Shown: positions 21,335 to 29,199 of the stretch, piece by piece
Numbering within the stretch: position 1 is the first letter of the stretch
Layout of the letters: every line of letters starts with the position of its first letter
Assembly (NCBI GenBank): GCA_025351425.1
Contig: JANXVY010000094.1
Span: 1 to 64,000, forward strand
Direction of reading: 5' to 3'
DNA from: Hyphomicrobium sp.
GTDB lineage: Bacteria > Pseudomonadota > Alphaproteobacteria > Rhizobiales > Hyphomicrobiaceae
DNA length: 64,000 nucleotides
The notes under the pieces: generated by a model
What the model saw: only the letters and a program-made list of their open reading frames with translations
The model's database searches: none
Told to the model about the DNA's origin: nothing
Position numbers and translations under genes: made by a program

Positions 21335-21412
21335 CGGAAATCCCCTAGCTCTTTGTTTCACCATGCTTCTTTCTGGCAAGATGCTCCATTCCTTTCCCGG
21401 AAGCATTCTATC
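21335..21412. repeat. Dispersed ~70-bp intergenic repeat, copy B, between ftsI and murE
   Basis: CCCCTAGCTCTTTGTTTCAC, then ATGCTTCTTT and a terminal AGCATTCTA resemble the boxes of copies A (130-207) and C (54758-54862). Similarity is weaker than between A and C. It fills much of the gap after the ftsI stop. Confidence 0.4.
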
Positions 21413-23117
21413 GCTGCGCGCCGGATTTGTTGGGCAAATCCAGCAACGGTCCGATCCGGCGCATGATGCCGGCGGCCACGGGGGCGGCGGTCAGCCCCGC
21501 CAGCACCTTGCCGCCGGTTTCAGCGGACGGCTTGGGCTCGAACAATAACACCAGCGCGACATAGCGGGGAGAACTCATCGGGAAAGCGGCGAAGAACGAC
21601 GAGATCACGCCGCCTTGCCGGTAGCCGCGCGGACCCGCGATATCTGCGGTGCCGGTTTTTCCGCCCACCTCGTAGCCCTCGACGTCCGCGCGACGGCCAG
21701 TGCCGCTTGCATCGGTCACATTGGCGCGCATCAGGGTGCGGATATCGCGGCTGGTCGCTTCCGAAATCACCCGTGTTACCGGCGGCGCACCGCTCGCAGC
21801 ACTGCGGACGAGGTAGGTCGGGACCACCGACATCCCGCCATTGACGAGGGCGGCCGCACCGGCTGCAAACTGCAGCGGCGCAACGGCCAGGCCGTGACCG
21901 TAGGCGATCGTGATGGTTTCCGCCCGGTCCCAATGGTTCGGCGTGCGTGGCACGGCGACAGTGCCTGCCTCGGTTGTCATCTCACTCACGAGCCCAGCCC
22001 GGGCGAGGAACTCCTTCTGGGCCGGCGTACCCGCTTCCAGCGCCAGCATCGCCGCGCCGACGTTGGAGGAGTGGATAAAAATCTCGCTCACCGACAGCGG
22101 ACGGCCCGCCGGATGCAAATCCTTGATCTCAAAGCGGCCGACGTTCAAGGGAACGCGCACGTCCACCATCGTACCCAGCGTCGCCTGCTTGCGATCCAGC
22201 GCCATGGCGATGGTCATCAGCTTGAAGATCGAGCCCAGCTCATACGTGCCGCTTTGCAGGCGGTCGCGCTTGGCTTGATCTGTGACGTCGGCTGCTCGCG
22301 CCGGCTCCACGCGCGGCAGGGATGCGGCCGCGACGATCTCGCCGGACTTGGCGTCCATCAGCAGAGCGCCGGCCGAGACGGTTTGATAGCGCGCCATGGC
22401 ATCAGCCAGCTCCGCTTCCAGGCCGGCCTGCACGGCCATGTCGATCGACAGGCGCACCGGCGCGCGATCCGACGGCCTCGTTGCGTGCACCGCGTCGATG
22501 CCGACGTGCTCGTCGATGTAGGCTTCGACGCCGGCGATGCCCTTGTTGTCGGCGTCCACGCGGCCCAGCACATGCCCAGCCAGCGCGCCCAGCGGATAGG
22601 CGCGGCGCAGCTCCTTGCGGAAACCAAAGCCCGGTAAGCCCAGATCGTGCACCGTCTGGGCGACCTTCGGCGTCAGGCCGCGGCGCACCCAGACAAACCG
22701 CTTGCTGCCGTCCGACAGCGACTTGCGCAGGTCTGCCTCGTCGAGACCCGGCAGCAGCGCCGCCAGCTTCTCGATCGCCTCGTCGGCATCCAGCACGCGC
22801 GCAGGATCGGCATACAAGGAGTGAACTTCGACGTCGGTCGCGAGCAGCCGGCCATTGCGATCGACGATATCGGGGCGGGAAAAACTGGTTGCGACCGGCT
22901 CGACCATTGCTGCTGACACCATCGATTCAGCCTTCCAGGCGAGGCTCGCCAGCTGCCCCGCAACGGCCAGGAACAGGAGGCTTAGCGCGCCGCCCACCAG
23001 TCGCACCTGATCGGCCGCACGCGGCTCCGGCAAGGGAATGGCCGGCTCGGGCTGCGCTGCTTGCGAGCGTTCGCTCGGAGTTCTCGGGTGCGCCAGGATC
23101 AGCATGGCGTCACTCAA
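21408..23117 (-). CDS. ftsI: Septal peptidoglycan transpeptidase FtsI (PBP3)
   Basis: Class B penicillin-binding protein that cross-links septal wall. A Pro/Ala-rich cytoplasmic tail precedes one membrane helix, about residues 39-60. The dimerisation domain has RPDIVDRNGRLLA (81-93). The transpeptidase triad is present: Ser296 in GSIFKL (SxxK), SSN at 350-352, and GGKTGTAD near the C-terminus. Length 569 is normal. The start overlaps the ftsL stop by four bases. Confidence 0.97.
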   Translation of the reverse strand: MSDAMLILAHPRTPSERSQAAQPEPAIPLPEPRAADQVRLVGGALSLLFLAVAGQLASLAWKAESMVSAAMVEPVATSFSRPDIVDRNGRLLATDVEVHSLYADPARVLDADEAIEKLAALLPGLDEADLRKSLSDGSKRFVWVRRGLTPKVAQTVHDLGLPGFGFRKELRRAYPLGALAGHVLGRVDADNKGIAGVEAYIDEHVGIDAVHATRPSDRAPVRLSIDMAVQAGLEAELADAMARYQTVSAGALLMDAKSGEIVAAASLPRVEPARAADVTDQAKRDRLQSGTYELGSIFKLMTIAMALDRKQATLGTMVDVRVPLNVGRFEIKDLHPAGRPLSVSEIFIHSSNVGAAMLALEAGTPAQKEFLARAGLVSEMTTEAGTVAVPRTPNHWDRAETITIAYGHGLAVAPLQFAAGAAALVNGGMSVVPTYLVRSAASGAPPVTRVISEATSRDIRTLMRANVTDASGTGRRADVEGYEVGGKTGTADIAGPRGYRQGGVISSFFAAFPMSSPRYVALVLLFEPKPSAETGGKVLAGLTAAPVAAGIMRRIGPLLDLPNKSGAQR

Positions 23118-23404
23118 CGCGCGCTATCGGCATCCGCGAGGCGGGCAGGCGTTGCACGGCTCACGAACTGGCGCGCAAGGGTTGGTTGAAGCCCTTGCGC
23201 CCGCGCCAACGGCTCGATGCGTTCGGGACGCGCTAGATGGGCGCGCTCGGCGCGCAGCAACGCGATATCGTTGCGGGCGCGGTCGGCTGCGCGTTCGCCG
23301 GCCTGCACGCGCTGCTCGATCAGCCGGGTATCGTAGTTGAGGCCGTAGAGCAGGACCGCGCTCGACAGCGCCAGGAAGGCTGCGGCGAGAGTTAAGGTAT
23401 GCAT
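23114..23404 (-). CDS. ftsL: Cell division protein FtsL (divergent)
   Basis: Small bitopic protein of 96 residues: a membrane helix at about 5-22 (LTLAAAFLALSSAVLLYGLN), then a leucine/arginine-rich coiled coil (YDTRLIEQRVQAGERAADRA onward), which would pair with FtsB in the FtsQLB complex. Sequence similarity within FtsL is always low; the call rests on size, topology and the position between rsmH and ftsI, with an ATGA overlap to ftsI. A 30-base gap separates it from rsmH. Confidence 0.85.
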   Translation of the reverse strand: MHTLTLAAAFLALSSAVLLYGLNYDTRLIEQRVQAGERAADRARNDIALLRAERAHLARPERIEPLARAQGLQPTLARQFVSRATPARLADADSAR

Positions 23405-23434
23405 GACGCTACTCCGCTCGTTGTGGCGGCGTCC

Positions 23435-24463
23435 TCACGTCTTGATCCCGAACCTCAGCCGGGCGGATCGCGCGCGTGGGTTGCCGTCCAATTCTGGTTG
23501 AGAAGGACTTAACGGGCGCTGGTTAACAATTTGGAAACTTGGGGGCGATTTTGACTCGGCCTGGGGAGGTAAATGGCGCGAACCGCCCGGCTGGCGGCCC
23601 GAACGGTCAATAAAAAATTGTTTTACGATCCGGTCTTCAAGGGAGTGAAACGTCACCACCACGAGCCGGCCGCCCGGCTTCAAGATCCGCTCGGCGGCCG
23701 CAAGCGCCGACCTCAGCTCGCCGAGTTCATCGTTGACGTAGATGCGCAGCGCCTGGAACGTGCGGGTCGCGGGATGCCGCCCATCCTCGCGGCGGCCACC
23801 CAGCACGCGAGAGACGAGCCGCGCCAGCTGCAGCGTCGTCGTAAACGGCGCAGCACCCCGATCCTGCGCGATCGCACGCGCAATCGCGCGGGAGCGTTTT
23901 TCCTCCCCCAGCTCATAGAGGATATTGGCGAGCGGCTCCTCGTCCATCGTATTCACCACGTCGGCTGCCGTCGGGCCGTGGTCGGCCATGCGCATGTCGA
24001 GCGGACCGTCGGCCTGGAACGAGAACCCGCGCTCGGGCTGGTCGAGTTGCATCGACGATACGCCGATATCCAGCACCACGCCGTCGACTTTCTTAGTGGC
24101 GCTTGGCTGCGGCAAGCTCGTCTGCCCCAACGTGCGAGGTCCGGTACTGGCCGGATCGCCATGCGCGTGTGCCGCAACCTCGTCCAGCGTGCTGAACGGC
24201 GCTTCCACCAGCGTCAGGCGGCCTGCGAATTTTTCGCACAGCGCCAGCCCGTCCGCGATCGCCCGGGGGTCGCGATCCAGCGCCAGCACACGGCAATCGG
24301 CTGCCTGCAAAATCGCGCTCGTATAGCCGCCCGCGCCGAACGTGCCGTCGATGTAGGTTTCACCGTCCGCAGGCTGCAGCGCGGCCAGCACCTCCGCCAG
24401 CATCACGGGAACGTGGCGTCGCTGCGCGGCGGGGGCGTTGGTCATCGGGGATCGCTCGGTCAT
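23435..24463 (-). CDS. rsmH: 16S rRNA m4C1402 methyltransferase RsmH (MraW)
   Basis: SAM-dependent methyltransferase acting on C1402 of 16S r[13 protein letters not shown] and [14 protein letters not shown] near the N-terminus, [23 protein letters not shown], and [15 protein letters not shown] and [16 protein letters not shown] are family hallmarks. The ORF starts at 24463; ATG 24445 is an alternative. The 342-residue length includes a linker with Pro/Thr after about residue 100. Usually rsmH follows mraZ directly, but here 640 empty bases and a cytochrome gene intervene, so it probably has its own promoter. Confidence 0.96.
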   Translation of the reverse strand: MTERSPMTNAPAAQRRHVPVMLAEVLAALQPADGETYIDGTFGAGGYTSAILQAADCRVLALDRDPRAIADGLALCEKFAGRLTLVEAPFSTLDEVAAHAHGDPASTGPRTLGQTSLPQPSATKKVDGVVLDIGVSSMQLDQPERGFSFQADGPLDMRMADHGPTAADVVNTMDEEPLANILYELGEEKRSRAIARAIAQDRGAAPFTTTLQLARLVSRVLGGRREDGRHPATRTFQALRIYVNDELGELRSALAAAERILKPGGRLVVVTFHSLEDRIVKQFFIDRSGRQPGGSRHLPPQAESKSPPSFQIVNQRPLSPSQPELDGNPRARSARLRFGIKT

Positions 24464-25105
24464 GGACCGCGCTCATGCGCCTGATCCGGGCCGGTTGTCC
24501 AGGGGAAGCCGCCGGGCATCCAAGTGAAGGCGAGGGGACCCGTCCCCTCGACCCCTTACAAAGTGGGGGCCCAACGACGGCTCGCGCGCTTCCCTTACGT
24601 CCGCGGGTGCAGGGCACGCGTGCCCTGGCCTTCTCTTCACGCGCGTTCGCCCTCCGCAGCCATGGGCTCGGAGTTAAAAGCGGGGGGAGGAGCGGCGCGT
24701 TACCGCGCGGGCATTCCGTGGTGATTAGAGTGGCGATAAGGCGCCGCTCCGTCGCAGGGTTGTCTGTGAAGTTCGAGCCATCGCGGCCGCCTGGTTTGAT
24801 CCAGGTGGCTGTACTCCGGAGCCGCCAGACCCGCGCACGTGCATTAGCGATTCACAAGGTCCATGTCCGGTGCGTCTGGACACGTCCGCCTGCCCCCCAT
24901 ACCACATTTCGAGACGCCCTCGAGTGCGTCCCCCCGTGTATGGGTTGCGCACAGCGTAACGCTGGCTGGAGGGCGCGGGGATAAGTTTGTCTGAAAAATA
25001 ATTCGCAAAGTCCGCGTGTCGCTGCCCCGCTGCGCGCCGGGGCGATCCCCTTTGGAGAACCGCAGAAGGGGCGCCCCATGATCCCGAGATAGTCGCATCT
25101 GCCGC
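24464..25105. other. 642-base gene-free spacer upstream of rsmH
   Basis: No open frame here shows a domain, plausible ribosome site or codon pattern. It holds a GC-rich hairpin (24531-24550) of the dispersed double-hairpin family. A possible minus-strand promoter is TTGCGA (25003-25008) and CTTATC (24980-24985) spaced by 17 bases within the only AT-rich stretch, which would serve rsmH and the downstream division genes. The promoter reading is a guess from hexamers only. Confidence 0.4.
24525..24575. repeat. GC-rich hairpin repeat (copy 2)
   Basis: CGAGGGGACCCGTCCCCTCG at 24531-24550 is a perfect inverted repeat followed by ACCCCTTACAAAGTGGGGGC, which itself can pair CCCC with GGGG. It belongs with the hairpins at 10505, 33762, 47500, 53904 and 54685. 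Confidence 0.55.
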
Positions 25106-25558
25106 TTACGACGGTGCGGGGTAGCGGGGCTTGGCGACCACGCCCGGCGGCAGCAGGGACGGGGCCGACTTGTCGGTTCGCAACGTGTCGAGATACGTGA
25201 TGATGTCGAGCATTTCGTCGTTCGTCATCTGCATGTCCGGCATGGGCGGGTGCGGCTGCATGAGCGCGTTCTTGATGCGGTCCACCGTTTGGCCCGGCTT
25301 GTTGGCGATGCTCTTGAAAGGAGGCGGGCCCACCTGGGCCGTGGTCGCGCCGTCGCCAGCGATCAGATGGCAGCCCGTGCAGAGTTTGTCCGCCAGGTCA
25401 CGGCCGCCGTCCGCCGAGGGCTGCCGCACCACTTCGTCCGGCAACGCGGTCTGCGCCACTTCGTCCGGCGACGCGGTCTGCGCCACCGCTGACCCGAATG
25501 CCGCCAGCAAAGCGAACAGAGCAAGCGGCGCGGCGAGGCGGCGTTTCAGTGTCGGCAT
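25106..25558 (-). CDS. Small periplasmic c-type cytochrome
   Basis: Monohaem electron carrier by sequence. Starting at ATG 25558, which has GGAGG eight bases upstream, the 150-residue product has a signal peptide (MPTLKRRLAAPLALFALLAA, cleavage near AVAQ), the haem motif CTGCH at 60-64, and a Met-rich segment (PMPDMQMTNDEM) that offers the distal ligand. Two 27-base units repeat right after the signal peptide. It lies between mraZ (about 80 bases upstream) and rsmH on the same strand, an unusual place for a cytochrome. Redox partner is unknown. Confidence 0.88.
   Translation of the reverse strand: MPTLKRRLAAPLALFALLAAFGSAVAQTASPDEVAQTALPDEVVRQPSADGGRDLADKLCTGCHLIAGDGATTAQVGPPPFKSIANKPGQTVDRIKNALMQPHPPMPDMQMTNDEMLDIITYLDTLRTDKSAPSLLPPGVVAKPRYPAPS
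25430..25483. repeat. 27-bp tandem duplication in the cytochrome c gene
   Basis: Two near-identical 27-base units (one mismatch) starting CACTTCGTCCGGC on the + strand encode the repeated DEVAQTA(S/L)P region of the cytochrome, just after its signal peptide. The frame is kept. Confidence 0.85.
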
Positions 25559-25638
25559 CGGATCCTCCGGTGAAGGGTGAAGGATCGTGATAGCAAGCGG
25601 CACCGGCCCGGCATTGCGCCAGCGCAATACGGCGCCCG

Positions 25639-26130
25639 TCAAGCCGCCGTTCCGCCGCCGCCACCCAGCAGCTTGCGGTGTTCCTGGACCTTGTCTCTAG
25701 CGGCTTTGCGGCGGGCTTCGAAGGCTACGGGCGCCCAGATCTGAAACTTGTCGCCCAGGCCGACAAAAGTGACTTGACCCCCGCCGCCTGCCTCAGTGAG
25801 GCCCGCGTGGGCGCGAAGCGCTTCAGGAACAACGATACGGCCGTCCCCATCAACCGAGAGGATCTGGACGTCGCCGTAGAGCGCGACAGAGAGTTCGTCC
25901 CGCTCGTCCGAATAATCCGGGAGGCCAGCGAGAAGCCCGTCGATTTTTTTCGCAAGTCTTTCGCCGCCGCAATCGAGGGCTGGAGCATCAAGCGAGGGGT
26001 AGCAGTAGATCCCGGAGCTGCCTGCGGACGCGTACCCGTCGCGCTCGAGAACCGCGCGGAATGGGGCTGGGATGGAGACCCGGCCTTTGGCATCGATCTT
26101 GTTTGTGAATGTTGAGACAAAGCGGTCCAT
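25639..26130 (-). CDS. mraZ: Transcriptional regulator MraZ
   Basis: First gene of the dcw cluster; a ring-forming DNA-binding protein with two AbrB-like halves that represses the cluster in E. coli. The 163-residue protein has FTNKIDAKGRVSIPAPFR in the first half and SVDGDGRIVVPEALRAHAGL in the second, both with the family's DxxGR core. The Gly-rich tail (GGGGGTAA) is extra. Candidate target repeats lie about 200 bases upstream (26336-26370). Confidence 0.96.
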   Translation of the reverse strand: MDRFVSTFTNKIDAKGRVSIPAPFRAVLERDGYASAGSSGIYCYPSLDAPALDCGGERLAKKIDGLLAGLPDYSDERDELSVALYGDVQILSVDGDGRIVVPEALRAHAGLTEAGGGGQVTFVGLGDKFQIWAPVAFEARRKAARDKVQEHRKLLGGGGGTAA

Positions 26131-26335
26131 CCCCCTGTTCGCTGCCCTAGCGCTCCTTACTCCTCACTCACATGCGGCCCACTGGGACCAGCTCACGCGC
26201 GGCCCGCTCGCCTTCCGGCGAAGGGGGCCTGTTTCCATTTATTCGGTGCAGTTCACCCGTGGCGGTCGCCCAGTTCACGGCCCTCGACGCAAACCGGAGC
26301 CCTGCCACGGGCTCACCCGTTTTGAGCGGGTATTT

Positions 26336-26371
26336 ATGGGATCACATGGAATTTTATGGGCGTCAATGGTT
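26336..26371 (+). promoter_or_regulatory. Candidate MraZ-box array: four ATGGN units at exact 10-bp spacing
   Basis: ATGGG starts at 26336, ATGGA at 26346, ATGGG at 26356 and ATGGT at 26366, with AT-rich spacers. MraZ of E. coli recognises TGGGN direct repeats separated by five bases, the same period. Here the units read on the strand opposite to mraZ and about 200 bases upstream of its start. A TAAAAT hexamer for a minus-strand promoter overlaps the third unit. Function is inferred. Confidence 0.5.
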
Positions 26372-26420
26372 TGGTAAGGATTCTTAACAGGTGAACGCCG
26401 GTTAGCTGTGGAGTGATGTA

Positions 26421-26771
26421 TTTTGCGCTCACGGGCCGTACCGACCACATCGGATCGAAGGCGATCCGATGTGGTCTGGCCCTCCGCGGGGGCGGCGCAC
26501 CGGCGCCGGGGGCGCTTGCGCCCCGAAGCGGCTTCCGCCGCTTAAAATGAGGTACGCTGGGTGTGGTGGCCTCACGGGGGGGAATCGGGTGGCCTCACGC
26601 GCTTCGGCCAGGGCGCGGGACCGCCCGCGGGGCGCTTGCGCTCCCCGAGCCGCTTACGCGGCTGAAGTTTGGTTCCAGCCCCACTTCAAGCGGCGCAGCC
26701 GCTTATGGAGCGGCGCGACCCGGCGCCAGTGCGCCGCCCCCGCGGAGGGCGACCAGCCCGTGAGCGCCAAA
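26421..26771. mobile_element. MITE-like inverted-repeat element between mraZ and the hydrolase gene
   Basis: Outer arms of 16 bases (26421-26436 and 26756-26771, one mismatch) start with TTTTGCGCTCACGGGC. Inner arms of about 32 bases (26478-26510 and 26719-26750) include CCTCCGCGGGGGCGGCGCAC. A perfect 15-bp hairpin sits between the left arms (26443-26476). The interior shows further short palindromes based on GCGGC and GCCGC. It encodes no credible protein, and no target duplication is obvious. The class is inferred from structure alone. Confidence 0.5.
26443..26476. repeat. Perfect 15-bp stem hairpin with AAGG loop
   Basis: GACCACATCGGATCG, loop AAGG, then the exact complement CGATCCGATGTGGTC. 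No T-run follows on either strand, so it does not look like a simple terminator. It interrupts the left arm of the larger inverted repeat. Confidence 0.85.
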
Positions 26772-26871
26772 GGGAGAAGCACTGCGCCCATGAACACTCA
26801 TTATCGTTGCGGTAACCATCCCGGCGCTAAATGGCGTGTGGAGACGCGTGTGCGTGGGTGGAGCAGTCTTG

Positions 26872-27819
26872 ATGTTGCGTTTGCGTTTGCGGCGCGCCGT
26901 TTTGGGCGTCGCGGTTATTTTCAATTCATTGTTGCCTGCAAACGCCTTTGCTGGGCCGCAAGAGGCGGTTTCCGCCTACCGGATCGCTGTCGCCGTGAAC
27001 GATGGCGCGCCATTGTCGCTGTATGCCGAAGAACGCGGGCGCGGGCCCGTCGTCGTGCTGCTGCACGGGCTGGGCGCGTCGACGTACTCCTGGCGCTACG
27101 TGGCGCCGATTCTTGCCCGTACGCACCGGGTGATTGCGATCGATTTCAAGGGTTTCGGACGTTCGGACAAGGCCTTCGATACGGCCTATTCGGCGGCCGA
27201 CCAGGCGCGCCTCATCGAAACCTTCCTGGCGCGACGGGGGGTGCGCGATGTCACGCTCATCGGCCATTCGTTCGGGGGGCAGGTGGCGCTAGTGACCGCG
27301 CTCAATCTCGCCCGCCGCGATCCCCACCGGATTCGCCAACTGGTGCTGATCGATACGCCGGCGCTGCCGCAGCCACTGTCGCCGTTGGTCGCCTTGATGC
27401 AGCGGGCGGTGCTGCCGTATGTGCTTGCGACCGCGGTGCCGGCCGAGATCATGGCGCGGATTGCGCTTGCGCTGTCGCCCGCGCGGGGGCCGATCGACCG
27501 GCGCTACACCGACGCCGACGCCAGCGCCTACGCCGCACCGTTCAGCGATGCGGCCGCGCGGCATGCCTACGTTCAGACCTCGCGCCAGATCGTGCCACAG
27601 GATTTCGACCGCGTCGTTGCAGGTTACCGCCAGCTACAGCAGCGCACGCTGCTGGTTTGGTGCACGCAAGATCAGGTGGTCCCGCTTGCGACCGGGCGGC
27701 GGCTGACCGGTATCTTGCCCAACGCACGCCTGGTCCAGATCGCCGGCTGCAACCACGCGCCTGCCGACGAAGCCCCCGCCACGCTCGCCCGCACTCTCGT
27801 GCGTTTTCTCGACCATTGA
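26872..27819 (+). CDS. Alpha/beta hydrolase, probably exported
   Basis: ATG 26872 has GGAG nine bases upstream and is preferred to 26836; the product is 315 residues. A basic, hydrophobic N-terminus ending NAFAG looks like a signal peptide or anchor. The fold markers are LLHGLGAS (oxyanion loop), DFKGFGRSDK, the nucleophile elbow GHSFGG with Ser133, the acid loop around CTQDQVVP, and the catalytic His in GCNHAPADE. Substrate is unknown; esterase, lipase or haloperoxidase-like activities are all possible. It is 22 bases from the PilZ gene on the same strand. Confidence 0.88.
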   Translation: MLRLRLRRAVLGVAVIFNSLLPANAFAGPQEAVSAYRIAVAVNDGAPLSLYAEERGRGPVVVLLHGLGASTYSWRYVAPILARTHRVIAIDFKGFGRSDKAFDTAYSAADQARLIETFLARRGVRDVTLIGHSFGGQVALVTALNLARRDPHRIRQLVLIDTPALPQPLSPLVALMQRAVLPYVLATAVPAEIMARIALALSPARGPIDRRYTDADASAYAAPFSDAAARHAYVQTSRQIVPQDFDRVVAGYRQLQQRTLLVWCTQDQVVPLATGRRLTGILPNARLVQIAGCNHAPADEAPATLARTLVRFLDH

Positions 27820-27841
27820 ATTGTTTGCTGGAGTCATTGCC

Positions 27842-28198
27842 ATGTCATTTGCCAAGACCGCCGCCGCGCCCGCCCCCCACTTCGTCGAACGCCGTCAGTT
27901 CGGGCGCCGCAACACCTGCCTGCACGGGTGGATCGTGCTGGATGGGCGTCCGCGCCTCCCGTGTCTCGTACGCAACGTCTCGGAGGGCGGCGCGCTGCTC
28001 GAATGCGCCGTGCCGAAGGTGATGCCGTTCCGGTTCTCGCTCGTCATCGACTGCAAGGGCTTCCAGGCCTGGTGCGAGACGCGCCATCACACCGAACAGT
28101 GGATGGGCGTGCGGTTCGTGCGGTTCGACAAGGTCGCGGCGCCGATCGCAGAATGGTCGCCGCTGCTCGAGGACCAGTGGGCCGGCAAGAAGCGGTGA
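27842..28198 (+). CDS. PilZ-domain protein
   Basis: 118 residues from ATG 27842, preceded by a GGAG. The N-terminal ERRQFGRR (about 18-25) resembles the RxxxR part of the c-di-GMP site and VSEGGALLE (about 50-58) the second motif, usually D/NxSxxG; here it is NVSEGG. The rest is a short beta barrel ending in a Lys/Arg tail. Because the second motif is altered, ligand binding is uncertain. It probably shares a transcript with the hydrolase upstream and converges with rnpB. Confidence 0.8.
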   Translation: MSFAKTAAAPAPHFVERRQFGRRNTCLHGWIVLDGRPRLPCLVRNVSEGGALLECAVPKVMPFRFSLVIDCKGFQAWCETRHHTEQWMGVRFVRFDKVAAPIAEWSPLLEDQWAGKKR

Positions 28199-28213
28199 GC
28201 GTAAAAGATATTT

Positions 28214-28592
<379 letters not shown>

Positions 28593-28645
28593 GCCTTGAC
28601 ATGAGGCTGCGGGCGTTATCCGTCAAGGACGAAACGCAGACGCGA

Positions 28646-28894
28646 TCAGGGCGCGAGACCTGCCGATGCAATCTCGATCTGGCAGCGCTTGCCAAGCCGC
28701 ATGAATTTCGAAAGCACGCAATCGCGCACGCTCTCCAACGTCGCGCCTGGCTTGATGCACAGGCGGCGCACGTCAGTTTCGCAAGCGGCCCGCATCGAAG
28801 GCGTCACTTCGGGCGGCAACTTGATGTCGTCGCCAGCAAAGGCCTGACCGGCAAAGGCGCACGCCAGCACGGCGACAGCGGTTCGTTTTTTCAT
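28646..28894 (-). CDS. Small secreted cysteine-rich protein
   Basis: ATG 28894 gives 82 residues: a clear signal peptide (MKKRTAVAVLACAFAGQAFA) and a mature part of about 60 residues with four Cys in the spacing CETDVRRLC ... DCVLSKFMRLGKRC. This resembles Cys-rich repeat (FGFR/GLG1-type) units found in many alphaproteobacterial secreted proteins, a likeness I judge from memory. Two disulfides in the periplasm are likely. Function is unknown. It sits just upstream of rnpB on the same strand. Confidence 0.75.
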   Translation of the reverse strand: MKKRTAVAVLACAFAGQAFAGDDIKLPPEVTPSMRAACETDVRRLCIKPGATLESVRDCVLSKFMRLGKRCQIEIASAGLAP

Positions 28895-29199
28895 CGTCTC
28901 TCGCAGATTCATGGATTGAAAAATCAGTTCGGAACCTGTGCTTCGATAGGTGCGGCGCAGCAAAATCATGGCGGTTTGCGGCACTGCGACAGCGGACCGC
29001 TGGATAAAATCCACCGAGTGGCGGCCCTTTCGGCGGTTCCACCGGCGGTTTTCGCTGCACGCGTAAGGGGTTGCGCGGACGCCGGCCGCGCGGTATCGTG
29101 CACTGGTTAACGAGCCTTATGTTGTATTTTTGATACGGTTTTGATCCAGCGGCGGGCCTGTGCCGCTGCCGCATGCGTTTGGTTTTTGGAGTTTCAGGC

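Noticed and set aside
24475-25098. Several 75-170-residue frames in the spacer upstream of rsmH
   Set aside because: No ribosome sites, domains or consistent composition; frames overlap on both strands, and the region carries a dispersed hairpin.
26311-26331. ACCCG...CGGGT palindrome upstream of mraZ as a terminator
   Set aside because: The stem is only five bases and is not followed by a T-run on either strand.
26469-28022. 517-residue + strand open frame across the inverted-repeat element and hydrolase
   Set aside because: The first part is a GC-rich palindromic element and the rest is out of frame with a clear alpha/beta hydrolase gene.
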